NCBI RefSeq assembly: GCF_017114825.1
Contig: NZ_JADEVO010000018.1
Span: 1-64,000, forward strand
From: Pseudomonas gregormendelii
GTDB lineage: Bacteria > Pseudomonadota > Gammaproteobacteria > Pseudomonadales > Pseudomonadaceae
DNA length: 64,000 nucleotides
Direction: 5' to 3'
Shown here in pieces: positions 34,032-42,442 of this stretch; the stretch's first letter is position 1; every line of letters begins with the position of its first letter. The notes beneath the pieces were generated by a model, which saw only the letters and a program-made list of their open reading frames with translations, ran no database searches and was not told the origin of the DNA. The position numbers were made by a program, and so were the translations under genes.

Positions 34032-36461
34032 ATGAAGTCCAGGGCAAAATTGGTTTCGGTCAAACATTGGTTGGGTGCATCTGCACTGGGCTTGACGGCG
34101 TCGGCCTTGCTGCCGTCGGGCGTTGCCCTGGGCGCTGACGCCGGGGCAACCCAGCAACATTCCCAGTTCACTTTCGCCCTGCCCGCCAAACCGTTGCCCC
34201 AGGCCCTGGCCGACTTCAGCCGGATCACCGGCCTGAGCGTGGTCTACACCGACGAAGCGCCCTACGGTATCAGCGCCCCGGCGGTCAGCGGGCAGATGAG
34301 TGCCGAGCAGGCATTGCAGCGTTTGCTGGGCGGCTCGGGCTTCACCTTCCGTCGAACGGATGCTCATACCCTCGCGCTGGAGCCGCTGCCCACCCAGGGC
34401 GCTGTGAACCTCGGCGCGACGACCATCACCTCGGTGCTGGATCAATCCACCAGCTATCAGCCGCCGCCCACCAGTTCGGTGATGCGCTCGCAGGCGTTGC
34501 TCCAGGAAATCCCGCAGACCGTCAACGTGATCCCGGCCCAGGTCATCCGCGATCAGGCACCGCGCAATCTGGATGATGCACTCGCCAACGTCAGCGGCAT
34601 CACCCAAGGCAACACGCTGGGTAGCACCCAGGACTCGGTGATGACCCGCGGCTTCGGCGATAACCGCAATGGCTCGATCATGCGCGATGGCATGCCGGTG
34701 ATACAGGGCAGGGGCCTCAACGCCACGGTGGACCGGGTCGAAGTGCTCAAGGGCCCGTCTTCGCTGCTGTACGGGATTCAAGACCCCGGCGGTGTCGTCA
34801 ACATGGTCAGCAAGAAGCCCGAGCTTGAGCAATACAACGCCCTGAACCTGCGCGGCTCGACCTACGGCAACGGCAAGAACGGCAGCGGCGGCGGCCTCGA
34901 CAGCACCGGTGCCCTGGGTGATTCCGGGTTCGCGTACCGCATGGTGCTGGACCACGATGACGAGGATTACTGGCGCAATTACGGAGTGCAGCGCGAGACC
35001 CTGGTAGCGCCGTCGCTGGCATGGTTCGGTGACAACACCACGTTGTTGTTCGCCTATGAACACCGGGAATTTCTCACCCCGTTCGACCGCGGCACGGTGA
35101 TCGATCCCCGGGACAATCATCCGCTGGACATCTCCCGCGGGCGTCGCCTGGACGAGCCGTTCAACGACATGGAAGGCCGGTCGGATCTCTATCATTTCGA
35201 GGCCGATCACCAGCTCAATGACAACTGGAGCGCGCACTTGGGCTACAGCTGGAACCGCGAGACCTACGACGCCAGCCAGGTCCGCGTCACGGCCATCAAT
35301 ACCACTAACGGCACGCTGACCCGCAGCATGGACGGCACGCACAACGCGATCAGCACCGATCGCTTCGCCACGGCCAGCGTGGAGGGGCGCGTCGATGTGG
35401 CAGGCATGCAGCATGACCTGGTGTTCGGGATCGACGACGAGTACCGCAAGATCTACCGCGCCGACCTGATCCGCCAGAAAAGCCTGGGCACCTTCAGCTA
35501 CATTAATCCGGTATACGGCCGCGAAGTGGAAGGCACCACCGTCAGCCCGGCGGACAGCGCACAGACCGACCTGCTGCGCAGCGATTCGATGTTCCTGCAG
35601 GACTCGATTCACTTGAACGAGCAGTGGATTCTGGTCGGTGGCGCGCGATTCCAGGCGTACGACCAGTACGCCGGCAAAGGCGTGCCGTTCCAGGCCAACA
35701 CCGACAGCAACGGCCAGAAATGGGTGCCCCGCGCCGGCCTGGTGTACCGCTACACCGATGCCCTGTCGTTTTATGGCAGCTACACCGAATCGTTCAAGCC
35801 CAACTCGACCATTGCGCCGCTGAGCGGCAGCAGCACGGTGCTCGATGGCAGCATCGCCCCCGAAGAGGCCAAGTCATGGGAGGTCGGCGCCAAGCTGGAT
35901 CTGCCAGGGCGCGTCACCGGCAACATCGCGTTGTTCGACATCAAGAAGCGCAATGTGCTGGTCGCCAATTCCGAAGGGCCGGTGACCCTCTACAGCGCTG
36001 CTGGCGAAGTACGATCCCGTGGCCTGGAAATGGATCTGAGCGGCCAGCTCAGTGACCGCTGGAGCATGATTGGCAGTTACGCGTACACCGACGCCGAGGT
36101 CACTGAAGACCCGACCTACAAGGGTAAGAAACTGCAGAATGTGGCGAAGAACAGCGGTTCGCTGTCGGCGGTGTATGACTTCGGCAATATAGTCGGAGGT
36201 GACCAGTTGCGGGTGGGCGCCGGCGCACGTTACGTCGGCGAGAGGGCGGGCAACGCGGTGAATGATTTTGACCTGCCCAGCTACACGGTGGCGGATGCGT
36301 TTGCTACCTATGACACCAAGGTCGAGGGGCAGACGGTCAAGTTCCAGCTCAACGTGAAGAACCTGTTTGATCGCACGTACTACACCTCGGCGGCGAGCCG
36401 GTTCTTCGTTTCGATGGGGGATTCGCGGCAGGTGACGCTGTCGAGTACGCTGGAGTTCTGA
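34032..36461 (+). CDS. TonB-dependent siderophore receptor with signalling domain
   Basis: An 809-residue outer-membrane receptor. A signal peptide ends around GVALGA. A secretin/TonB N-terminal (STN) domain covers about 50-115, then comes a plug (PQTVNVIPAQVIRDQAPRNL, RGFGDNRNGSIMRDGMP, VEVLKGPSSLLYGIQDPGG) and a beta-barrel ending in the C-terminal aromatic LEF. The STN domain and the preceding sigma/FecR genes show that ligand binding signals to the cell to switch on this gene. It resembles FoxA/FiuA/FhuE-type hydroxamate receptors, but the ligand is not determined by sequence. The 3' end overlaps the convergent AraC-type gene by 113 bp. Confidence 0.92.
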   Translation: MKSRAKLVSVKHWLGASALGLTASALLPSGVALGADAGATQQHSQFTFALPAKPLPQALADFSRITGLSVVYTDEAPYGISAPAVSGQMSAEQALQRLLGGSGFTFRRTDAHTLALEPLPTQGAVNLGATTITSVLDQSTSYQPPPTSSVMRSQALLQEIPQTVNVIPAQVIRDQAPRNLDDALANVSGITQGNTLGSTQDSVMTRGFGDNRNGSIMRDGMPVIQGRGLNATVDRVEVLKGPSSLLYGIQDPGGVVNMVSKKPELEQYNALNLRGSTYGNGKNGSGGGLDSTGALGDSGFAYRMVLDHDDEDYWRNYGVQRETLVAPSLAWFGDNTTLLFAYEHREFLTPFDRGTVIDPRDNHPLDISRGRRLDEPFNDMEGRSDLYHFEADHQLNDNWSAHLGYSWNRETYDASQVRVTAINTTNGTLTRSMDGTHNAISTDRFATASVEGRVDVAGMQHDLVFGIDDEYRKIYRADLIRQKSLGTFSYINPVYGREVEGTTVSPADSAQTDLLRSDSMFLQDSIHLNEQWILVGGARFQAYDQYAGKGVPFQANTDSNGQKWVPRAGLVYRYTDALSFYGSYTESFKPNSTIAPLSGSSTVLDGSIAPEEAKSWEVGAKLDLPGRVTGNIALFDIKKRNVLVANSEGPVTLYSAAGEVRSRGLEMDLSGQLSDRWSMIGSYAYTDAEVTEDPTYKGKKLQNVAKNSGSLSAVYDFGNIVGGDQLRVGAGARYVGERAGNAVNDFDLPSYTVADAFATYDTKVEGQTVKFQLNVKNLFDRTYYTSAASRFFVSMGDSRQVTLSSTLEF

Positions 36462-37371
36462 CGAAGGCGGCAGCACAGGCGCCAACCCCCCAAGCCTGGC
36501 GTAAAAAAGCCTGCCGATAATCCCCAGGTGTTCCCCCCAACGCCTGGCGAAACCGGTTGGTGAAATGACTGGCACTGGAAAACCCGCACGCCAGTGCAAT
36601 CTCCCCCAGGGGCTGTGCGCTTGTGCGCAACAGGTCCTGCGCCCGACGCAAGCGCCGCGCCAGCACATACTGGTGCGGCGGCAAGCCAAAGCTCTGGCGA
36701 AACATCCGCGCAAAGTGATACTCCGACAACGCGCACAATCCGGCCAGTTGCCCCAGGCTGATGGGCTCGGCCAGCTGACTGTCGATGAATTCGACCAGTT
36801 GCCGCCGCTGATGCGCCGCCAGTCCGCCCTTGAGCCGCAATCCTTCGCGCTTGCCCACCTGGCCAAGCAATACGTGACTGAGCATCTCGTGGGCCAGGCT
36901 GTTGGTGAGCAGGCGTTCGCCAGGCTCGTCCCAGTTGAGCGCGATCAACTGGCGAAAGCGCCGGACCTGGATCGGGTCGTCGAGAAAGGTGTGCTCGCGC
37001 AGGAGCAATTCGCGAGGTTCGCGGTCGAGCAGGGTGACGCAACCGAGGGCAAACTGCTCAGGGCTGAAATACACATGAGCCAGGCGGATATCGCCATTGA
37101 TCACCCAGGCCGAGGGATGTTCGGCAGGCAGGATGCACAGCTTGTCCGGGCCGCCCATGATGCCGGGCTGATCACGGCGAAAGGTGCCGGTACCGCCGCC
37201 GATGTAGCAGGACAAGGTGTGGTGACTGGGCGCTTCGTAATCCTGAGCGTCGTGATGATTGTTCCACAGGGCTGCCGCCATGCCGTCACCGAGTTCGGCG
37301 CTGTGCTCAAGGCGAGCATGGGCCGAACGGTTAAGGGCTTGAAAGACTTGCAGGGATTCCAGTGCGGGCAT
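36349..37371 (-). CDS. AraC-family regulator
   Basis: A 340-residue regulator with a C-terminal pair of helix-turn-helix units: ISLGQLAGLCALSEYHFARM then LGEIALACGFSSASHFTNRF. The natural AraC end would be near GDYRQAFLRQA. About 45 further codons run antisense into the 3' end of the receptor gene. The start at 37371 is supported by GGAG 8 bp upstream. It may control the neighbouring EamA transporter or receptor. Confidence 0.88.
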   Translation of the reverse strand: MPALESLQVFQALNRSAHARLEHSAELGDGMAAALWNNHHDAQDYEAPSHHTLSCYIGGGTGTFRRDQPGIMGGPDKLCILPAEHPSAWVINGDIRLAHVYFSPEQFALGCVTLLDREPRELLLREHTFLDDPIQVRRFRQLIALNWDEPGERLLTNSLAHEMLSHVLLGQVGKREGLRLKGGLAAHQRRQLVEFIDSQLAEPISLGQLAGLCALSEYHFARMFRQSFGLPPHQYVLARRLRRAQDLLRTSAQPLGEIALACGFSSASHFTNRFRQALGGTPGDYRQAFLRQAWGVGACAAAFVRTPAYSTASPAANPPSKRRTGSPPRCSTCDQTGSSR

Positions 37372-37507
37372 TATCGATTCTCCAACGCCTTGCATCCTAC
37401 TCCGTAGCACGTGACCTGCCAGCCCGTGGCCGGACAAAAGCGCAAGTTTATGCAAGTGCGCCGAAACCCGACGCAGGACACTGAGCTCCTATTCAGGAGT
37501 TTTGACC

Positions 37508-38410
37508 ATGAACCTTTCGTTGTATTTGCTGACCGTGCTGATCTGGGGCACCACCTGGATTGCCTTGAAATGGCAGTTGGGCGTGGTCGCTATCCCGGTG
37601 TCGATCGTCTATCGCTTCGGCCTCGCCGCGCTGGTGCTGTTCGTGATGTTGCTGCTCACCCGACGCCTGCAGGTGATGAATCGCCGCGGCCATCTGATTT
37701 GCCTGGCGCAGGGTCTGTGCCTGTTCTGCGTCAACTTCATGTGTTTCCTCACCGCCAGCCAGTGGATCCCCAGCGGTCTGGTGGCGGTGGTGTTTTCCAC
37801 GGCCACCTTGTGGAACGCCTTGAATGCCCGGGTGTTCTTCGGTCAGAAAATCGCTCGTAACGTCTTGATGGGGGGTGCTTTGGGCCTGATGGGGCTCGGT
37901 TTACTGTTCTGGCCAGAGCTTGCGGGCCACACCGCCTCCCCGGAAACCCTGCTGGGCCTGGGGTTGGCGCTATGCGGCACGCTGTGTTTTTCTGCCGGCA
38001 ACATGTTGTCGAGCCTGCAGCAGAAAGCTGGCCTCAAGCCGCTGACGACCAATGCCTGGGGCATGGCTTATGGCGCAGCAATGTTGTCGGCCTGGTGCCT
38101 GGTCAGGGGCATCCCGTTCGACATGGAGTGGAATGGCCGTTACATCGGCTCATTGCTCTATCTGGTGATTCCAGGTTCGGTGATTGGCTTCACCGCCTAC
38201 CTGACATTGGTCGGCCGCATGGGGCCGGAACGAGCCGCTTACTGCACCGTATTGTTCCCGGTGGTTGCACTGAATGTTTCGGCATTTGCCGAAGGTTATC
38301 AGTGGACCGCTCCGGCACTCGTCGGGCTGGTTTTGGTCATGCTGGGCAACGTGCTGGTGTTCCGTAAGCCTCGCGCGACGACCAGACCCATGGCCGGCAA
38401 ATTGGCATAA
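37508..38410 (+). CDS. EamA/DMT-family transporter
   Basis: A 300-residue inner-membrane protein with ten hydrophobic segments arranged as two EamA repeats. The first is LTVLIWGTTWIALKWQLG; the second half contains LGLALCGTLCFSAGNMLSSL and PGSVIGFTAYLTLVGRMGPE. It probably exports a metabolite or amino acid. The ATG at 37508 follows CAGGAG. It is divergent from the AraC gene, with 136 bp between, which suggests control by that regulator. Confidence 0.9.
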   Translation: MNLSLYLLTVLIWGTTWIALKWQLGVVAIPVSIVYRFGLAALVLFVMLLLTRRLQVMNRRGHLICLAQGLCLFCVNFMCFLTASQWIPSGLVAVVFSTATLWNALNARVFFGQKIARNVLMGGALGLMGLGLLFWPELAGHTASPETLLGLGLALCGTLCFSAGNMLSSLQQKAGLKPLTTNAWGMAYGAAMLSAWCLVRGIPFDMEWNGRYIGSLLYLVIPGSVIGFTAYLTLVGRMGPERAAYCTVLFPVVALNVSAFAEGYQWTAPALVGLVLVMLGNVLVFRKPRATTRPMAGKLA

Positions 38411-38451
38411 GCAGCAGGGCCTTCACGAGTCTTTCACTGCTGTCAGATACA

Positions 38452-38475
38452 TGGCACGCCGGTGAAGGCGTGCCA
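38452..38475. terminator. hairpin between convergent genes
   Basis: TGGCACGCC/GGCGTGCCA with a 6-base loop lies between the ends of the EamA gene and the 2-hydroxyacid dehydrogenase gene. No T-run is present, so termination is only likely by position. Confidence 0.5.
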
Positions 38476-38483
38476 GGTCACAA

Positions 38484-39458
38484 TCAGCCTTTCCAGGTCT
38501 GCGGATTGACCAGGTCTTGTGGGCGTTCGCCCTGCAGGGCGCTGCGCAGGTTAATAATGGCGCGATTGGCCATCGCTTCACGGGTTTCATGGGTGGCCGA
38601 GCCGATATGCGGCAGGGTGACGGCGTTCTTCAACTGGAACAACGGCGACTCGCTCAGCGGCTCTTTCTCGTAGACGTCCAGGCCCGCGCCACGAATGCGG
38701 TTGTTCTGCAGCGCTTCAATCAGTGCCGGTTCATCCACCACGGGCCCGCGCGAGATGTTCACCAGGATTGCGCCCGGCTTCATCAGTCCCAGTTCACGAT
38801 GGCTGATCAGGTGTTTGGTCTTCTCGCTGAGCGGCACCACCAGGCAGACGAAATCGGCTTCGGCCAGCAACTGGTCGAGGCTGCGAAATTGCGCGCCGAG
38901 TTCCTGTTCCAGGTCGCTCTTGCGGCTGTTGCCGCTGTAGATAATTGGCATGTTGAAGCCCAGGCGGCCGCGCCGAGCGATCGCGGCGCCGATATTGCCC
39001 ATGCCGACGATGCCCAGGGTCTTGCCATGCACATCGCTGCCGAACAGCGCCGCGCCGACGCTGGCCTGCCATTGGCCGGCCTTGGTCCAGGCATCCAGTT
39101 CAGCTACCCGGCGGGCGCTGCTCATGATCAGGGCGAACGCCAGGTCCGCCGTGCTCTCGGTCAGGACGTCAGGGGTATTGGTGAGCATGATGCCGCGCTC
39201 GTTGAAATACGCCACATCGTAGTTGTCGTAGCCCACCGAGACGCTGGACACCACCTGCAGCTTGGCTGCGGTCTCCAGCTGCGCACGCCCGAGCTTGCGT
39301 CCGACACCAATCAAGCCATGGGCGTGGGGCAGGGCCTCATTGAATTGGGCGTTGATATCGCCGTTTTTCGGGTTGGGCACGATGACGTCGAAATCCTGCT
39401 TCAGGTCTTCGATCATCTGTGGCGTGATGCGGCTAAAGGCGAGTACGGTCTTTTTCAT
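38484..39458 (-). CDS. D-2-hydroxyacid dehydrogenase (GhrB/TkrA-like)
   Basis: A 324-residue NAD(P)H-dependent reductase of glyoxylate, hydroxypyruvate or 2-ketogluconate type. It shows the nucleotide motif VGMGNIGAAIARRG, the catalytic Arg in NISRGPVVDEPAL, the Glu in LDVYEKEP, and the His in LPHIGSATHETREAM. The length and ends are normal. It appears monocistronic. Whether the physiological substrate is hydroxypyruvate or 2-ketogluconate is not decided by sequence. Confidence 0.93.
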   Translation of the reverse strand: MKKTVLAFSRITPQMIEDLKQDFDVIVPNPKNGDINAQFNEALPHAHGLIGVGRKLGRAQLETAAKLQVVSSVSVGYDNYDVAYFNERGIMLTNTPDVLTESTADLAFALIMSSARRVAELDAWTKAGQWQASVGAALFGSDVHGKTLGIVGMGNIGAAIARRGRLGFNMPIIYSGNSRKSDLEQELGAQFRSLDQLLAEADFVCLVVPLSEKTKHLISHRELGLMKPGAILVNISRGPVVDEPALIEALQNNRIRGAGLDVYEKEPLSESPLFQLKNAVTLPHIGSATHETREAMANRAIINLRSALQGERPQDLVNPQTWKG

Positions 39459-39534
39459 GGGTGGAGGGCTCGTCGGGCGGTGAGAATGCCAAGCACGCTA
39501 ACATTCTTTTCCGGTACCGGGCGAGCCTGGGCAG

Positions 39535-40503
39535 TCAATTCGCCAGCCGGACACCGGCCAGGCTGCCGCTCAATTCATAAGCCGCCAATTCCGCCTGATG
39601 CGCCGCCAATATTTCCGGCAACGACCCACGCAGGTACTCGACCCAGGTCTTGATCTTCGCGTCCAGATATTGCCGCGAAGGATAGATCGCATACAGGTTC
39701 AGTTCCTGTGAGCGGTAATTGGGCATTACCCGCACCAGCGTGCCGTTGCGCAGGCCTTCAATGGCCGCGTAAACCGGCAGAACGCCCACGCCCATGCCGC
39801 TGGTGATTGCCGTTTTCATGGCGTCCGCTGAATTCACCAGGAACGGCGAGGTATTGATGGTGACCATTTCCTGGCCCTCCGGGCCATCGAACGTCCATTT
39901 CTCAAGCGGTATCACCGGGCTCACCAGGCGCAGGCAGGCGTGGTTCAGCAGGTCGCTGGGTTTGTGCGCACAGCCATTGGCTTTCACATAGGCCGGCGAG
40001 GCGCAGACGATGCTGTAGGTGATGCCCAGGCGTTGCGAGACGAAGCCGGAGTCTGGCAATTCGCTGGCCAGCACGATGGACACGTCGTAGCCCTCGTCGA
40101 GCAGGTCTGGCACGCGGTTGGCCAGGGTCAGGTCGAAGGTCACGTCGGGGTGGGTTTTGCGGTAGCGGGCGATGGCGTCGATCACGAAGTGCTGACCGAT
40201 ACCGGTCATGGTGTGCACCTTGAGCTGGCCGGCAGGGCGGGCGTGCGCGTCGCTGGCTTCGGCCTCGGCTGCTTCGACGTAGGCAAGGATCTGTTTGCAG
40301 CGCAGCAGGTAGCGCTTACCGGCCTCGGTGAGCGCGATGCGGCGGGTGGTGCGGTTGAGCAGTCGGGTTTGCAGGTGGGCCTCCAGGTTGGAGACCGCGC
40401 GCGAGACGTTGGCCGTCGTGGTGTCGAGTTGCACGGCGGCGGCGGTGAAGCTGCCAGCCTCGGCCACGTAACTGAAGGCGCGCATGTTTTGCAAAGTGTC
40501 CAT
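39535..40503 (-). CDS. LysR-family regulator
   Basis: A 322-residue regulator with the winged helix MRAFSYVAEAGSFTAAAVQL and SRAVSNLEAHLQTRLLNRTT. It belongs to the branch related to AaeR/DhcR. It is divergent from the aromatic-acid-type efflux operon starting at 40763, so it probably controls that operon. Confidence 0.9.
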   Translation of the reverse strand: MDTLQNMRAFSYVAEAGSFTAAAVQLDTTTANVSRAVSNLEAHLQTRLLNRTTRRIALTEAGKRYLLRCKQILAYVEAAEAEASDAHARPAGQLKVHTMTGIGQHFVIDAIARYRKTHPDVTFDLTLANRVPDLLDEGYDVSIVLASELPDSGFVSQRLGITYSIVCASPAYVKANGCAHKPSDLLNHACLRLVSPVIPLEKWTFDGPEGQEMVTINTSPFLVNSADAMKTAITSGMGVGVLPVYAAIEGLRNGTLVRVMPNYRSQELNLYAIYPSRQYLDAKIKTWVEYLRGSLPEILAAHQAELAAYELSGSLAGVRLAN

Positions 40504-40660
40504 GGGGTGCTCTCTGGGCGAATGACAAATTGTGACACAACGTTTCAGAGTCCGAGACCCCGACCAAGGGATTATCGCGTTAACGGTAACAAAGATTCAC
40601 AAGAATCCCAGCTTATCGCCAACAAAACCCGCCTCTAGAATTGCGCCCACCCTGGTTGCA

Positions 40661-40725
40661 GCTGCCGCAGGCTGCGATCTTTTGATCTTAAGATTCAAGA
40701 TCAAAAGATCGCAGCCTGCGGCAGC
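40661..40725. repeat. long palindrome of the REP2-type
   Basis: 29-bp perfect arms (40661-40689 and 40697-40725), beginning GCTGCCGCAGGCTGCGATCT, flank a 7-base loop. Related palindromes lie at 48402-48495 and 49949-50027. Confidence 0.9.
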
Positions 40726-40762
40726 TCCTACGGGGATCTCCCTTATTTCAGGAATATCCGCA

Positions 40763-42274
40763 GTGCCGCGTCGCATCAGCAGAGCGCTTCAGACGTTCAG
40801 TGTTTTCGCCCTTTCCCTGGTCATCAGCGGCTGCATCGGCACCGCAGGCATCGCCCCGCAGGGCGAGGCACTGCAGGCCAATGCCCTGGCCACCGACGAA
40901 GCTATCCAACACGCTGCAAAGGACGCCAACTGGCCTGTCGCTCAATGGTGGCAGGCCTACCGCGACCCTCAGTTGAATCACTGGATCGACCTGGCCCTGC
41001 AGGGCAGCCCGACCCTGGCCATCGCAGCCGCACGGGTACGTCAGGCCAGGGCCATGGCGGGTATCGCCGAATCCGCCGAGTCACTGCAGATCAACGCCGA
41101 GTCGACCCTCAAGCGCCACAACTGGCCTTCCGATCAGTTTTACGGGCCGGGCGAACTGGCCGATACCACGACCTGGGACAACAACGCCGCGCTGGGCTTC
41201 AGCTACGCCCTCGACCTCTGGGGCCGCGAGCGCAATGCCAGCGAGCGCGCCGTGGACCTGGCGCACATGAGCGCCGCCGAGGCCAGGCAGGCTCAGCTCG
41301 AATTGCAGAACAACGTCGTGCGCGCCTATATCGAATTGTCGCTGCATTACGCCCAGCGCGACATCGTGGCCGCGACGCTGCAGCAGCAACAGCAGATTCT
41401 TGAACTGGCGCAAAAGCGCCTGGACGCCGGCATCGGTACGCACTTTGAAGTCAGCCAGGCCGAAACCCCGCTGCCCGAAACCCATCGCCAACTCGACGCG
41501 CTGGACGAGGAGATCGCCCTCAGCCGCAATCAGCTGGCGGCATTGGCAGGTTTTGGGCCTGGTAACGGGGCGCAATTGCAGCGGCCGACCTTGTCCTTGG
41601 GGGCGGCGTTGAAGCTGCCATCGGCGCTGCCGGCGCAGTTGCTTGGGCAACGGCCGGACGTGGTTGCCAGTCGCTGGCAAGTGGCGGCGCAGGCGCGGGG
41701 CATCGATGTCGCGCATGCGGGTTTCTACCCCAACGTCGACCTGGTCGGCAGCCTCGGTTACATGGCCACTGGCGGTGCGGCACTGGAGTTCCTGACCGGC
41801 AAGAAACTCAACTACAGCGTCGGTCCGGCGCTCTCGTTGCCGATCTTCGACGGCGGTCGGTTGCGGGCGCAGTTGGGTGAAGCATCGGCCGGCTATGACA
41901 TCGCCGTGGCCCGCTACAACCAGACCCTGGTCAACGCCCTGAAGAACATCTCGGACCAGTTGATCCGCCGCGAGTCCATGGACAAGCAGCAGACGTTCGC
42001 CGCCGAGTCCGTGGCCGCCGCGCAGAAGACCTACGACATCGCCATGATCGCCTACCAGCGCGGTCTCACCGATTACCTCAATGTGCTCAATGCCCAGACG
42101 TTGCTGTTCAAACAGCAGCAAGTGCAGCAGCAGGTCCAGGCCGCGCGACTGAGTGCCCACGCAGAGCTGGTGACAGCACTGGGCGGCGGGTTAGGGGCGG
42201 GCGCGGATGTGCCGCAAGACAGCCAGACCCAGGCGCCGAAAACCCCGGCCCTGCTCAGGAGCCTCTCCCATTGA
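40763..42274 (+). CDS. outer-membrane efflux lipoprotein (OMF/NodT-type)
   Basis: A 503-residue outer-membrane factor. The lipoprotein signal ends at the lipobox VISGC. Two OEP repeats follow, with AAARVRQARAMAGIAES, FSYALDLWGRERNA, LPAQLLGQRPDVVASRWQVA and ALSLPIFDGGRLRAQLGEA. It would form the exit duct for the FUSC pump and HlyD adaptor encoded next. The GTG at 40763 is used because the signal peptide begins there; an open frame extends upstream through the palindrome but has no family match. Confidence 0.9.
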   Translation: MPRRISRALQTFSVFALSLVISGCIGTAGIAPQGEALQANALATDEAIQHAAKDANWPVAQWWQAYRDPQLNHWIDLALQGSPTLAIAAARVRQARAMAGIAESAESLQINAESTLKRHNWPSDQFYGPGELADTTTWDNNAALGFSYALDLWGRERNASERAVDLAHMSAAEARQAQLELQNNVVRAYIELSLHYAQRDIVAATLQQQQQILELAQKRLDAGIGTHFEVSQAETPLPETHRQLDALDEEIALSRNQLAALAGFGPGNGAQLQRPTLSLGAALKLPSALPAQLLGQRPDVVASRWQVAAQARGIDVAHAGFYPNVDLVGSLGYMATGGAALEFLTGKKLNYSVGPALSLPIFDGGRLRAQLGEASAGYDIAVARYNQTLVNALKNISDQLIRRESMDKQQTFAAESVAAAQKTYDIAMIAYQRGLTDYLNVLNAQTLLFKQQQVQQQVQAARLSAHAELVTALGGGLGAGADVPQDSQTQAPKTPALLRSLSH

Positions 42275-42296
42275 TCACCACACCTGCGGCAGACCC

Positions 42297-42386
42297 TGTG
42301 GGAATGAGCCTGCTCGCGATGAGGGCGCATCAGTCAATGAGTGTGTTGCCTGACAAAGCGCCATCGCGAGCAGGCTCGCGCCCACA
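42297..42386. repeat. REP pair within the efflux operon
   Basis: Inverted REP cores at 42297-42319 and 42364-42386 lie between the OMF and FUSC genes. Confidence 0.88.
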
Positions 42387-42442
42387 GGTTCCAAGTCGCC
42401 TGCAGGGCTTGCGTCCGACAAAATTTCATTGAGCAGGACACC

